In this document: positions 12,366 to 23,621 of the stretch, one piece after another
How positions within the stretch are numbered: position 1 is the stretch's first letter
Layout: each line of letters starts with the position of its first letter
Source: Adiantum capillus-veneris
Lineage: Eukaryota > Streptophyta > Polypodiopsida > Polypodiales > Pteridaceae
Length of the DNA stretch: 64,000 nucleotides
Assembly: GCA_014529385.2 (NCBI GenBank)
Contig: CM043967.1
Span: forward strand, 133,708,682 to 133,772,681
Reading direction: 5' to 3'
Notes under the pieces: model-generated
The model's database searches: none
The model's input: the letters and a program-made list of their open reading frames with translations, nothing else
What the model was told of the DNA's origin: nothing
Translations under genes and position numbers: made by a program

Positions 12366-12706
12366 ATGGAAAGGGGCTATGGAGGAAGGGAGTCTTGGGA
12401 AAGAGGTTCTAGAGTTAGAAAATGACTTTTTGATCATAGGGTAGGTTTGGGGGGAGTTTTGGATGGAATATTTTGAATTTAAGTTTTTTTTGAAAATTTT
12501 GAAATTTTAGGTTTTTTGCAAAAAAGTATCTGTGGACCCACCACTCCCGCCCCCCCCTCTTTCCCCCTCCCCCTTTTACCCATCCACCTCCCTCTAGGAT
12601 ACAAAGCAATAAATGAGTGGACAACGCTATTATTCCCTCTACTTTCTTAGGTTCTAGACTTATATACATTGCTCTCTTCCTATTGGATGGAGCTTAATTA
12701 ACCTTA

Positions 12707-12746
12707 ATCCTATATGGCCCAAGGAGAGTCCGCATTTTTCCTAATG
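12707..12746 (-). repeat. Right terminal inverted repeat of element A
   Basis: Read on the minus strand it starts CATTAGGAAAAATGCGGACT, then CCTTGGGCCATATAGG. It mirrors the left end at 4177 and both ends of element B. Confidence 0.75.
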
Positions 12747-13204
12747 TCCTATCATGCACGTTGGTGGGCATGCAAGAATGAGGCTTAACTTTGATGATTT
12801 AGGCTCTATGGTGTTGCTTGGACGTATGGGCGACCTCTCCATCCATTCCTCCTCTCACCCATAACAACTTGTAAAAATATTATTGCCCCTCATTTGTACA
12901 TATACTAAAGGCCCTTTCCATTTGTGACCCATGTACATGGATAGGTACACTCTTTCTATGAGGGCTCGCTACCCACACTACCTATGGGCAATTGGCATCA
13001 TGTTAGTGAGAAATATTTGCTTCTCTAATATTTGCTTACTTGTTTCTAAAGATAAAAGGATACTCTTCTTGTCAAAATTCTTTGGAAAATAAATAAAAAT
13101 TTGAGGATGTTTCTCTGATATACAATGCACTGCAAACGCAAAGACTAGGCGTATAAGTGCTTATACACATAACTGATACCTAATTTCAAACTCCTAGAAG
13201 CACA

Positions 13205-13206
<2 letters not shown>

Positions 13207-13297
<91 letters not shown>
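13207..13297. repeat. (GA)n microsatellite
   Basis: About 90 bp of (GA)n in non-coding DNA. The surrounding stretch 12747-13690 has no supportable gene. Confidence 0.95.
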
Positions 13298-13298
<1 letters not shown>

Positions 13299-13714
13299 CA
13301 TTGTTCACATATCCTGATTTATAGTGTAAATTTCTCCGTTGAGCATAAAATTTTAGAATGCAACTTTCAAAATGGAAGAGTTGGCATCTTTTTAGATTTC
13401 ATTTGGATATCTAGATTTGGGCATAAACTATGTTTTTACAATAGTTGTTTTGAGGAGTGGAGAACGCTTGCAAAACTAGAAAGAGAATCTCTCTCTAGCT
13501 ATCCGTGCCGGTGTGGATGGCTAGAGGAGGGAGAGGATGTGCAAAACAGAATGAAGAAAGAGTTAATTTGGATACCTTAGATTTATATTGGTTTAAATTA
13601 TATCATTATATTGGGTACATACTGGTACAACCTTTATTATATTCAATACTTCATGGGATACCTCCTCGGATCCCATCCTCAAGTTCCAATGCTATGCTGA
13701 GATTGATCTCTAGT

Positions 13715-13800
13715 AAAAGGCGGATGAGAGATTCAAACGCACAACGTTCGCGTGATCTCCTAAAGTTCAACTCACCTAGCCAACCCGACATCCAACAGTT
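13715..13800 (-). other. tRNA-related sequence (SINE head or tRNA pseudogene)
   Basis: On the minus strand a box-A-like GGTTGGCTAGGTGAGTTG is followed about 40 nt later by a box-B-like GCGTTTGAATCTC, and the flanks GGATG and CATCC can pair. The D-arm and anticodon arm are not well formed, so a functional tRNA is unlikely. Confidence 0.4.
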
Positions 13801-13866
13801 GATGTTGTCTCAAGAGATTCACAAAGTTTAAAAAAAAAAGTTTTACCTGCTCTGGACCCATAGCCC

Positions 13867-13868
<2 letters not shown>

Positions 13869-13936
<68 letters not shown>
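13869..13936. repeat. (CT)n microsatellite
   Basis: 68 bp of (CT)n. Confidence 0.95.
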
Positions 13937-13938
<2 letters not shown>

Positions 13939-14164
13939 GGACTGCAATCGACATCTCCAGTCTGGATTTTTTACACCCGCATCTACCAAGATTCATCGAT
14001 ACTGGCTTTTTTTCGCCTGCATCTGCTAAGATTCGCCAATAGTGGCTTTTTCCTGAATCGTGGGTTCTCTATTATATTCATTTAGTGCCTAGATTCCTCC
14101 CAACTCAATAACAATACTCTCATCCTCGCACCCTCAAGTTTGTCATTTATTGTGTCAAACAAAA

Positions 14165-14250
14165 GGGCCCTGCATAGTATCCGAACCCCCACTCTACGGA
14201 AATTCACTCTTGCATCCCTTGACCTACACCAACTAAGCCTCATCATTTGG
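14165..14250 (-). other. tRNA-related sequence (SINE head)
   Basis: The minus strand carries GAGGCTTAGTTGGTGTAGG (box A) and GGGGTTCGGATAC (box B) about 35 nt apart, the Pol III promoter layout of a tRNA-derived SINE. The sequence after it is AT-rich without a tRNA 3' end. Confidence 0.5.
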
Positions 14251-14529
14251 TTGCTTTCGGAGAGTGCTAAGGATTTAGAAAAAAAAATCTTTATTCTTTA
14301 TTTTGTTTGCTTCCCCCTCGTCCACCTCCTCGCACCTTGGTCCGCCACCTCGCACATGGCCAGGCCTACTGCTTCATCCCCGTCCTTGTCCCTGCCTCCA
14401 TCGTATGCTTTGTCCCTCCCTTCCTGCTTCGTGCGATGGTGCATCTAGAAAGATTCGCGTGTTTTGTCATTTTTTTAAATCGTTAGGACATACTCAAGTC
14501 AATGAAAATAAAATGGGGGAGTGGAAAAA

Positions 14530-14695
14530 ACTGAAGGAGAATCTCTCTTTAGCCATCCGCGCTGGCTAGGATGGCTAGAGGGAGGGAGAGGATGGGTAGA
14601 CCTAGAAATCGAGGAGTGAAGAACGCAATAGAAAAATCTCTCTCTACCCATCCACGCCGGCGTGGATGGCTAGAGGGAGGTAGAGAGCTTCCAGT
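14530..14695 (+). repeat. Duplicated ~90-bp unit with a 22-bp palindrome
   Basis: Two neighbouring copies (14530-14620, 14600-14695) and a third at 13455-13545 share AATCTCTCTCTA, then CCATCC..GCCGG..GGATGG and GCTAGAGGGAGG. At 14648-14669 the centre is a perfect palindrome whose half is CCATCCACGCC. Confidence 0.7.
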
Positions 14696-14878
14696 ACAGG
14701 GGGCGGCCCAGGTAGAAAAGCACAATGCAGAGAGCAACTAGTAGTAGTCAAAGTTTCATGCATGCCTGTTCAATTGCATAAAAGCTGGAAACCTGCCTAA
14801 CAGCATCTTTGCGTATCGCTAACTTGCATGCTCTGAACGCTAAATAGCAGCTGCAAGTACTGTAGTAGTTCATGAGGG

Positions 14879-14879
<1 letters not shown>

Positions 14880-14967
<88 letters not shown>
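14880..14967. repeat. (GA)n microsatellite
   Basis: About 88 bp of (GA)n. Confidence 0.95.
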
Positions 14968-14969
<2 letters not shown>

Positions 14970-15804
14970 TTTTGTTGGCGCTTTTCTACCTAAGGTGCTA
15001 TCCCGTTGTGCCACCTCAACAGCTATCGCATCGGAAAAGGGATCACAACCGTAGCTGATGCAAGGTGCAAGAAATTAAGAAGGTGCAAGGTCCCGCTGAT
15101 GCGAAGTCTGCCAAAGTTGGCTCTTTCTCGCAAGATCAACAGACCGTAGTTATTCATGCTTTGCGGAGGTTTGGATGCAAGCTATGTAGAAACAATGCTT
15201 TGGAGCTGTAGAAGATCGTTCCCACACTCGAGGCCCACAATGTTTGTGTTTTTTTTGTTGGAATTGAGAAAGTTGGTGTTGAGGAGTTCCAACAGGGTGG
15301 ATTTTGAGATAGAGAGCTTTACATTGATAATGGCAAGAAGATTCACCAGGCACTTAGCATAAAATCAGTGATTCTTAGCACAACCAAGATGCTTTTTAAT
15401 GTGAAGGATGCTTTGAAGAAAGTCAGTGTTCCCGAAAACTTGAAGGGTGATGGACAACAATTAGGTGCAACTTTTGTGATTGCAGAGGGAGGGACAATGC
15501 TGATGGATCACAGGCAGAAAGATTTTACCGATCATCCATCTTCGTAGTCCATTCTCGAGGCTTGTAGGGTTGATCAAAAGGACTTCCCCAGCAACTTAAA
15601 AGGACTTCCCCAGCATAGATAGGTAGAGGGAGGGGTAAATGGTGGTATTGCAGAGGGTGGTGAGAGACTCGGGCGGCGCAGGCACGGCAATGGGGGGGTC
15701 TGCAAGCGCTACAGAACACAGCGGGCCAACCACAGTAAATAGGGCGCCATTCTCCAAGCGAATGTTGGCACAGAGAGACAGTCACGCATAGAGGTTAATT
15801 CTTT

Positions 15805-15935
15805 TGTAAGAGAGAGAAGAAGAGAATTTTAACATCGTAGGAAACTATCCAAAGAGACCTTAAAGATCTATCCGACGAGGAGAGTTGAACTCAGAGAGAT
15901 GGCCGTTGGGTTTGCAATGGAAGTCGTGTATCGGG
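15805..15935 (-). mobile_element. SINE-like element, copy 1
   Basis: On the minus strand it reads GAGTTCAACTC, then CGTCGGATAGATCTTTAAGG, TCTCTTTGGATAGTTTC and CTACGATGTTAAAATTCTCTT, ending in a CT-rich tail. The same order of blocks occurs twice inside the CACTA element at 43104-43258 and 43318-43480. The GAGTTCAACTC block resembles Pol III box B. Confidence 0.6.
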
Positions 15936-16376
15936 GCTCCAAGAGGGCGCAACATGGTCAAAATTTAGAAATATCTTGGATAAGGGCTTAGAGATTCCAC
16001 CAAGAAAAAAAAGAATTAACCTTTCTCTCACCCAAACTCGTTTGTTTCATTGATATCTTTCTTCTCTTCTTCTTTTTCACTCAAGTGCAAGAAACACCGT
16101 CCTTGGTACACCACTAATAATGATGATAACTCTCTGAACCTCACACTCTTCCATTAGTGCACCCTGATAAATCCACCGCCTGAATTTTAACGTTTTTCAA
16201 TATCACCTATGTCAACACCACCAAATTCTTCCCCGCAATGGTAGGGTAGCCAAAGTGAACATATACCATGTTATGGGGTTTCTAAAAAGAATGGCCACAC
16301 AGTCGGAACTGTAGGACGAATACTATTACATTGATACAGTAACTTCAAATATTAAGTTTGTGTGTGTACTGTGTGT

Positions 16377-16424
<48 letters not shown>

Positions 16425-17391
16425 TAAGCTCCTCTTTCCCTTGCACTCTTGTCCTTTATGACAATAGAGGAAGTGGAAAGGAGAGTGCATTTTGGGTATA
16501 GAAGGTTGTTTCCACCAACCAAAACATATGACAAATGGAGAGGTTGTGGATATATGCAAGGCATCCACATTATACAAACTACACGATTTCAAGTCATGCC
16601 ATTTATAGAGTGGCAAGGAGCCTTATTTTTTTCACATGCGGGTAGGGGTATGGGAGACACTTGATTTTTTTAATTCCATTTTTATGGAAAAATTGAATTG
16701 TACAATAGATTTTCTAGCCCATAGGAGACACTTTGCACAAACACATGTTCAAGGAGAGCTCTTTGCACAAAAATCTTGGGGAGGGGCTAGCAGGGAAAAG
16801 GTGGGAACTTGTTTTATTGCTTGTTTTAAAGCTTGAAATATATATAAGAACCTTGATTGATTTTGGGTTATTGATAATGTACCTTGTTTTGTCTTGCTAC
16901 TTTTAGGGATCGCTCAAAAAATATCGCTCGAGGTTAGGGATTCCTCATATTTTTCAAGTCCTGAATACATGGAAAATTTCGCAATGGGAGCCATGGCATG
17001 TGGAACGATATGGTTTCACATGATCAAGCACCGGTGCTCCATCAGTAGGGTCTGCCCGTGAGATTTATAGCATGCGTCCACACACACCTTCCACCTTTGC
17101 CATTCATCAGATGATCTCTGCGTGCAAGTAATGAATTGACTGATATGCATGCGACACAATCTGGACAAGCCTGTTTGCTTTTGCGCATGCAGCACAGACG
17201 AGCCAAATTACTGTAACAATAATCCTTTTAATGCAAATATTTCGATGCTGAAACTTTTAAAGGATTCTCGATACGGCTGAGGATACGCTCAGGAGATGCG
17301 TCTAGAGTTTTCTTCGAGTTTCATCTCTGTTCGTCAATGTCAGTTTTACCACATTGGTGTGCTCATCCTGATCATTCACAATGCCATCTTC
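15936..17391. other. Stretch without recognisable genes
   Basis: It holds a (GA)n tract at 16379-16420. No frame shows a known family. A short frame at 16449-16664 is open but has no recognisable feature. Confidence 0.4.
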
Positions 17392-17915
17392 TTATGAACC
17401 TTCTTCAACTTCAAAGGCACTAGCATAAAATTCATGCAATATTCGAACCCTCGAAATTGGAAGAGTCATTGAGCTTAGCACAGAGAAAGGCACTTGTGAG
17501 ATTCCCTTATGGTATGTACTGTACTTTTGGTCTTGGTGTTTGGAAGACCTAGGTAGCTTCTGTCCACCTTTCTTGAGTTCCAAGACACCCGGATGCACAA
17601 ACATAGAGGTCTTATCCTTGCTGAATGAGCCCCTGCCAATTTGATCATGTGAAGCTTTTAATAAATTTCCTAGACTTTGGTTCAGCCTTGAGTTCCTTTG
17701 TTGTATCAGCTCATCGACCACCTGCTTTTGAGTCCTCTTGGATGCATATAAACTTGGCCAGAACTAGTTTTTGACCCGTTGCATGCTGCCAAGAAGCCAT
17801 AGTCATTTAGTGTTAAGAATGATTGAAAGAGCATTTGAAAGCACTCCTTCATGATGCATTTTTCTATAACAGTGTAAGGATTCTCTGGTCCGTTCATGTC
17901 GCACATTCCGAGCAA
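17392..17915 (-). other. Two overlapping unidentified open frames
   Basis: Two minus-strand frames (17915-17706 and 17721-17392) overlap by 16 bp and could belong to one broken or spliced gene. The first contains ENPYTVIEKCIMKECFQ and the second VDELIQQRNSRLNQSLGN. Composition looks protein-like rather than repetitive, but no family is recognised. Confidence 0.25.
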
Positions 17916-17995
17916 TTAACATGTTTTATGAACCACATCTCTTGAACTCAACACTTGCCAAACATTTCGTGTACATTCTTGGCCTGAGCTAATTC

Positions 17996-18076
17996 TTGAA
18001 TATCGCTACATATTTTCAAATTACCAACAAATGAAATTGCTATGTTGGCAATTTGAAAATATGTAGCGATATTCAA
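17996..18076. repeat. Near-perfect hairpin: 34-bp arms, 13-nt loop
   Basis: The arm 17996-18029 (TTGAATATCGCTACATATTT..) is the reverse complement of 18043-18076 with one mismatch. The loop is 18030-18042. This stem would fold very stably as RNA. It could be a small foldback, a miRNA- or siRNA-type precursor, or a recent inverted duplication. Confidence 0.9.
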
Positions 18077-18242
18077 TAAATGAAAAGCTTTGTAATCATA
18101 TTCATGTTCAGCAACAAATCCTGCTCCTAGCGCTTGAATCTCAAAAATCTTGCTTGAATCTCAAAACTCATGCTCTCAGCATATAATTCCAAGAGACCAA
18201 ATTCTGAACAGGAAGCCGAATGGAAGCACACTTGAGATACAT

Positions 18243-19240
18243 TTAACCAAGGAATTGCAAAGCGCAAGACAACTCATCATGGATAATTTCCCCGTCTTCC
18301 AAGCCGCCGGAATCTCTCAGAATGTATGACATAGCTTCCTTCAGATTGAGACGCTTCACTGCAGATCTTCTCTCTCCACGTTTGACACATCTACTACTCA
18401 GTACATTCCAAGAAACAGTATCCCTAGCTCGAAGGTTGTCAAAATTTTCATGAGTTCTTGCATGTAGGCCTTGTTTGGCGTACACTTCAACTGGGGGTCT
18501 CTATTATTATGCCTCAACTCAACTTGGTACACCTTACTGAGCTGCCACAAGCTTTCGATAGACATGAAAAAGTCACCTCATCTGGTGAGAAGCCCTCATG
18601 TTGCATAAGCTCCAACAAGTTAATTCGTCCTGATCAAGCCCATTCAGGCAACGCATTCTAGATTACCAAGTCCTATACAGACAACTTATCAAACACCTCT
18701 TGTGCCTTTGACAAGGCACCACACTTGGCATACATAACCAACAGTAAGATGCCTAAAAGATTATATTCTCCCAGAAATCCTTCTCTGATTATTATCTCCC
18801 CGTGTATCTCTTTGACCATCTCAGTAGCCCCAACATTGTTGCAAGCTTGCAGAATGCAGAGCAAGGTCTTTGCATCTGACAAGAGACCATCATGTCTCAT
18901 TTGCTCAAAACAATGTATTGCTTTCTCATCCTGACAGTATCCTGCAATAAGAGCAATCAAAGAACAGAAAGCTCCTCAAATGTTTCTTGTGCTTTACAAG
19001 GGCACCACATTTTGCATACATGTCCGCCAATACATTCCCAAGCACGCCATCGCCTTCAAGCAGAGCATCTCAAATAATAATAACATGCAGCAAGATTCCA
19101 ATATATGATGCCCTTGTGCTACCACAGGCTTTCAAAATACAAGCTAGTGTCACTGCATCAAATGAGAAGCCCCCATCACTAGATCTTTTACCTGACCCAT
19201 TCTCTTGTCCTATTGCACTCTGACTATGGCAAGCTTGCAA
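18243..19240 (-). pseudogene. PPR (pentatricopeptide repeat) gene fragment, PLS type
   Basis: Read on the minus strand, successive blocks follow the PLS repeat pattern: SFDAVTLACILKACGS (19185), NVLADMYAKCGAL (19040), LIALIAGYCQDEKAIHCFEQM (18955-18895), LLCILQACNNVGA, LLVMYAKCGALSKAQEVFDKL (18735-18680), FSPDEVTFSCLSKACGS (18595-18545) and ARDTVSWNVL (18425). Frames change near 18970 and 18665, and stops lie between blocks (about 19085 and 18537). Such proteins bind organellar RNA and guide editing or processing. Here only about four repeat units remain, with no start and no C-terminal E/DYW domain. Confidence 0.75.
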
Positions 19241-19653
19241 TAAACCTAGATTTAGTGTTTAGTGTTCTCCCACCTGGATCAAAAGGTATCAGAAGTATCT
19301 TCTTTACCTTATAATCCACATTGAATCCTCTTGCATTAGAAGGCATATGTAGTAACCTGGCATCTGTTAACTTGCAATCATCTTCGGCCAGAAATTTTAT
19401 AAACTGTATATCAAACTCATATACACATTTTATTGCAATTTGCATTTGGAATACCCTCCTGATTCAAACCCTCTTTAGCTTGGTTTTGCAAGCCATCTTG
19501 GCATAGCTCATGAATTTTGAGCGGAGGCCTTCGAGCATCCTCAAAAACTGGCCCGCCCCTATACTCATAGATACCTTGCTTGATTTCAAATGTGTCTACA
19601 TTATATGACTTCCCATATATGTCATCAAGTATGCCCTCATCTACTGATTTCAC
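19224..19653 (-). other. Unidentified open frames upstream of the PPR relic
   Basis: Two minus-strand frames (19653-19417 and 19445-19224) contain GILDDIYGKSYNVDTFEIKQ and VYEFDIQFIKFLAEDD. They could be the decayed N-terminal part of the PPR gene or an unrelated exon. No domain is recognised. Confidence 0.2.
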
Positions 19654-19659
19654 CTGCTT

Positions 19660-20372
19660 ATTATGTTGTAGTACACACTTATCTAATGTAGTGTCAATTG
19701 TTTGCAGAAAAGGTTTATGATTTGTATGCTCTAGTGTGACCTGTAAACTTTCAACAATCCGCTCTCAAGCGATGTTTTTGAAACTGAAAGTGGCACGATA
19801 TTAAGCTGAGACGCCCTCCTATTGCCTAACGTGTGCATAACATGAAATTTGCAGTACCCCCCTAGACCTCCTATAGCATATGGAACATAAAAAGAATCCA
19901 ATTTATACTACTCTATTATGGAGAACCGGATTCAGGCACCCCACAGGAGCAATTTTGCAGCGCACAAGGATGGCCTACCAAACATGAGGAGCGAATCGCC
20001 TAAGTTATAACGGTTACCTGCACTTCTTGACGTTGGTGCCGCTGTCTCCATGTGTGTATGCTCGCTCAGTGTACACGCTGCTTGCTCTCTTTTATGCGTG
20101 AGTAGCCTATGCTCCGTGCACACTTAGCTAAGACTGGCTTGCTCTCTCTCCAGATTACCTTGGAAGTTGGGGGAACTCCGGGGATGCGCACATGTAGCAA
20201 ATACTCAAAGGTTGATGGGGAGTCGATTTCCTGGAGTTAGCCGGACAAAAATGGCTCTTGGCTTGGGGTTGGCTTGCTGCCTAAAAAACTATGTGTGTCT
20301 ATCTGTATGTCTTGACTATGTTTATCCATCCTAAGCTACCTTCTTGCTTTTGACAATGTTTTCATGTTGTTT
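19660..20372. other. Stretch without recognisable genes
   Basis: Nothing supportable is seen on either strand between the PPR relic and the left end of element B. Confidence 0.4.
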
Positions 20373-20405
20373 CATTAGGAAATTTTGGAGGTCATTTGGA
20401 GGGCC
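20373..20405 (+). repeat. Left terminal inverted repeat of element B
   Basis: 33 bp starting CATTAGGAAATTTTGGAGG, matching 45262-45294 in inverted orientation with one mismatch and related to both ends of element A. Confidence 0.85.
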
Positions 20406-21098
20406 ATATGAAAGAGAGAGAAGATAGAGCGCGTCCAATGAGCTTGAGGGCTACGTTACGTAGGAAAATACATGGAAAGACTCAAGAAATAGGAAAATAT
20501 TTTAAAAACTTTCACGAATCTAAGATTGTGGTATCGTAACTTCTTTGCTTTTACCGAGCTTTTAGGTGCATGTGTGGTCCCACTGCTGATATTCTCTTAT
20601 GGTCATTAACGTACTAGAGGGTGGCCATTAAGCTCGCACAAGATACTGGAATTGTAAAACACTTTCCTCCATTAGGATGCTTGCAAAGTGAATCTCCCTC
20701 CACTAAGGCTTTTCTCTCAGAGCTATGGATTCTACGTCTTCTCGCCCAAGAAGCTCTAGGTGTTAATGGTCTCTTACACCAACTAGCAACACCTGCACTT
20801 TGCCTAGAAGGCCAAGTAGTAGCATATCATCAATTACAATATCAGCTTCAATAAGTGCAGAGAACCAATGGGTTGAACAAAGGATAAACAAAGGTTCATG
20901 GGTCCTAATGCGACCAAGAAGAGCCAAGAGGTCTAGTGCTATCAATGTTTACCGCTCAGCATGGAAGGCCAGAGCGTTTTTTTCAAAGTTGAAATCGGTA
21001 AAAGATCTGTAAAGGAAGTTCTTGTTTAGCATGTATTTACCCATCCAGACGTGATAGCAAACGGTGGAAATGTGTGAGATATACATCAACCACAGTGC
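20406..21098. other. Element B interior, no gene recognised
   Basis: An open frame at 20621-20854 (+) has no recognisable feature. The rest shows no supportable gene. Part of this may be 5' sequence of gene 4, displaced by the Copia fragment. Confidence 0.35.
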
Positions 21099-22350
21099 TG
21101 TTACCATATACATGTGGTAGTGATGTGTGTGAACACACTAGGACTACCGGGGCATTTTTTCCCTCTTTAGGAGGTTTTCCCCCCCGTACATTGTATATAC
21201 GCCTATCACTCTAGGGCTATCTATCTTTCCATTGCACACTAAGTAACACACTCTCTATTGTGTGCCTTGAGCTTCCTTCGTCTTCTCCAAGCTGTGTGTT
21301 TCTCTACAACCCTAGTTCCAACAATTGGTATCAGAGCAGGTCACGTTCTCTCGGGCTTAGTCGCCAGCTGCTCAAGCACACGCCTGCTCACTTTCTCCAA
21401 TTTCAGTGAGCTTTGGCAAGCGTTCGCAGGTCGACAAATATTTTGGGCAAGCTCGTAGAGCTTGATCTGCTCAGAATTTTGATTTGGGCTCATTTCGGCC
21501 TCCGTTTCCACTACAAGCAGTACTGCACAGGCTATTTCGTCAGTTTGTGCAAAATTTCTATCAGTGCCGTTTTCTGCATAACACGTGCCTTATAGTCTTC
21601 TACGGTTTGTGCTATATAGCACAGGTTGTTCCTGCTCCGTTTCTCCTATTTTGGGGCAGTTTTCACATCAGGTGCAGGGTGAAAGCATGGAATGGTAGCT
21701 CAAATAGCTGTGTCCATGGACACCTACTATCAAAAACTTTGGCCTACAATTAGACATGAATTCACATAAAATTTCTATCATGATATATGTCAATGGATAG
21801 CTCTTAAAGAATAAAATGTAGAAGTGCAATCACTTATAAATTTTATTTAGTTTGTATTCTTTTTTCCACAATATTGTTTTTGTGAGATGCTATCTAATAG
21901 CTTAAATATCATTCCACCTATTCATGCTTTCACCCTGCAACATTTACCATGGCTGACAACAACAACACAGATGTGTTCAAGATGTTTGCTGCTGAGGACA
22001 GGTTGGATGGGGACAACTACCCTATGTGGGCTTATATGATGCAACATTTTCTTGTGTCAAAGGGTGTCGGGAACATTGTGCAGGGCATTGATGTACGTCC
22101 TGGTTCTGAGGATGTAGGCGATGTTGAGGATGTTGCAGGTCTTGCTGCAAGGATTGCAGCTATTAGAGTTGTTTTTCCTATGATAGAACAAGCTCGTTGG
22201 GATGTTAAGGATGCGCAGGCTCATGCATTGATTGCGTTGTCTGTGAAGCGCACCATTGTTCCTCACATCCGTTCAGCAAAATCTGCAAAACAGGCTTGGG
22301 ATATTCTAGCAAGTCTTTATGCAAGCCGCAATGAGGCTAAAACTGCATTT
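21099..22350 (+). mobile_element. Copia fragment: 5' LTR, primer site and gag start
   Basis: A 5' LTR of about 225 bp (21099-21323, TGTTACC...CCAACA) is followed by the primer site TTGGTATCAGAGCAGG at 21325. A gag frame starts at ATG 21949 (MADNNNTDVFKMFAAEDRLD) with the Copia gag pattern LDGDNYPMWAYMMQHFLV and KQAWDILASLYASRNEAK. Homology stops at about 22350, where the sequence passes into element B DNA. Protease, integrase, RT and the 3' LTR are missing, so this is a truncated copy. Confidence 0.8.
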
Positions 22351-22552
22351 GATTTGTCATTTCACTTATTGATACTCTCAATTTAATTTTTGTTATATAT
22401 TTTGCAACGTTTATCCCTCTTCTTATGAGCAATGGCTCCATTCTTCACATCTCAACTACATTAGATTTGTCATTTTCACTTATTGATACTCTTAGTTTAA
22501 CTCTTGTTATATAATTTGCAGATGTTTATCCCTCTGTTATGAGCAATGGGAG
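22349..22552 (+). repeat. ~100-bp tandem duplication across an intron-exon border
   Basis: 22349-22438 and 22462-22552 are direct copies sharing GATTTGTCATT..CACTTATTGATACTCT and TTTATCCCTCT..TTATGAGCAATGG. Only the second keeps the splice acceptor TTTGCAG of gene 4; the first reads TTTGCAACG. The Copia fragment ends at the first copy. Confidence 0.8.
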
Positions 22553-23400
22553 CCTGTGGAGTGCATAATAGGCCTCTTCCTTGTCGTTCATGCCCACATT
22601 GGTTCTCTACAGTATTCAGGGAGAACCAGCAAAAGCCTGACTGATGAAGGAATATTTTTCTATGACCACTTCTACCAACTCTGCCCAAGGAATAAGAATG
22701 GCATGTTGGTGAAAGTGCCTCTACCAACCGACTAGAACACTGTGGACTGGCCAGTTCCTGAGGAAACAATAATGGAGGCAATGCGAAGTAAGCTCTACAA
22801 GGATATACAAAGGTCTCTACGTAGCTCTATTCCCACCAAACTGGTTAGAATTGCAAACTTTTGTCTTGTTGCACTGTTCATAGAGTTGCACTGTTCATAG
22901 AGTTGTTTCATAACTACAATATACGTGTTATGAAAACTATGTTCATGTGCAAGTCATTTCAGCAATCACCCTATGACAAACTTCTTGACAGAGGATGGTA
23001 TGTAAAGGAAGAGACTGGCATACGGTGTGAGGTTGCGCTTGACACTCTAGTTGTCAAGTACATGATTGCAAGCCAATCACTGTTAGTCTCCTTTTGGTAT
23101 ATGCGATCACAAATGTTCAGAGGTAAGTACATTCCTATGGACCAGGTTTCTGCAGGTTTGGAAGATAATCCTGCTGTGGATGTGGAAGTGTTTGATAAAG
23201 AGCATGGCCTAATGTTGGTGGTTACAATAAGGGAGCTATGCAGTCTTCTGGAATTCCGGCACGATATAATTGAAGAGTCAATGGACAGGGACCTTTCAGA
23301 TTTTTCCTTTTTCCTAGCTAGCCTTAAGCTGATGCGGCATAGGGAGAAATATATTTTGTTCAAAGAGTTGGATGGTCGGGTTGAAATAGTGTCAATGTAA
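22522..23400 (+). pseudogene. Element B gene 4 (homologue of 12134-10899), broken
   Basis: The exon begins after TTTGCAG at 22521 with ATGTTTATCCCTCT, homologous to the acceptor and exon start of the A gene. Shared blocks: LVVHAHIGSLQYS against TAMHASLGDMLF, GIFFYDHFYQL, DWPVPEE, MKTMFMCKSF against TNTMYVYKDL, GIRCEV and YIPMDQ. Defects: a frame change near 22555-22570, TAG at 22734, and a 17-bp tandem duplication (TTGCACTGTTCATAGAG type) at about 22867-22900 that shifts frame. From 22924 to the stop at 23398 the frame is open. It faces the fusion gene tail to tail. Confidence 0.65.
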
Positions 23401-23526
23401 CAGAGATTCTTGTGAACCCAAGTGTATACGAGTGACTTTCAATACATGAAGTTTTTTTGAGCTCATTTGTCAATTGTGGTCTGTGAATATAAGTGTTCTT
23501 GAAATACATTTCTTTAGCCATTGCCA

Positions 23527-23527
<1 letters not shown>

Positions 23528-23589
<62 letters not shown>
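23528..23589. repeat. (CT)n microsatellite between two element B genes
   Basis: About 60 bp of (CT)n just beyond the stop codon of the fusion gene. Confidence 0.9.
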
Positions 23590-23591
<2 letters not shown>

Positions 23592-23621
23592 GTAAGGCAA
23601 CACAAAGACATGATAGAAGAG

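Larger units (their letters stand above)
4177..12746. mobile_element. Element A: DNA transposon carrying a histone H3-like gene
   Basis: The ends are related inverted repeats: CATTAGGAAAACATTGGACC at 4177, and on the minus strand CATTAGGAAAAATGCGGACT from 12746. They stay alignable for about 40 bp (through GGGCCAT and AGGATT) and then degenerate, with G-rich stretches on the inner side of both. Inside are, in order, a putative transposase (+), an H3-like gene (+), a gene with an FLHD motif (-) and a second unknown gene (-). The same four families lie between the matching ends of element B. No target site duplication is convincing. The transposase carries stops, so this copy is probably not autonomous. 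Confidence 0.8.

Noticed and set aside
4168-12755. Target site duplication of element A (GTGCACATC against GTCCTATCA)
   Set aside because: Too few positions match to be distinguished from chance.
13715-14250. Functional tRNA genes
   Set aside because: Pol III box-like motifs are present but cloverleaf arms and 3' acceptor pairing are poor; SINE or pseudogene is more likely.
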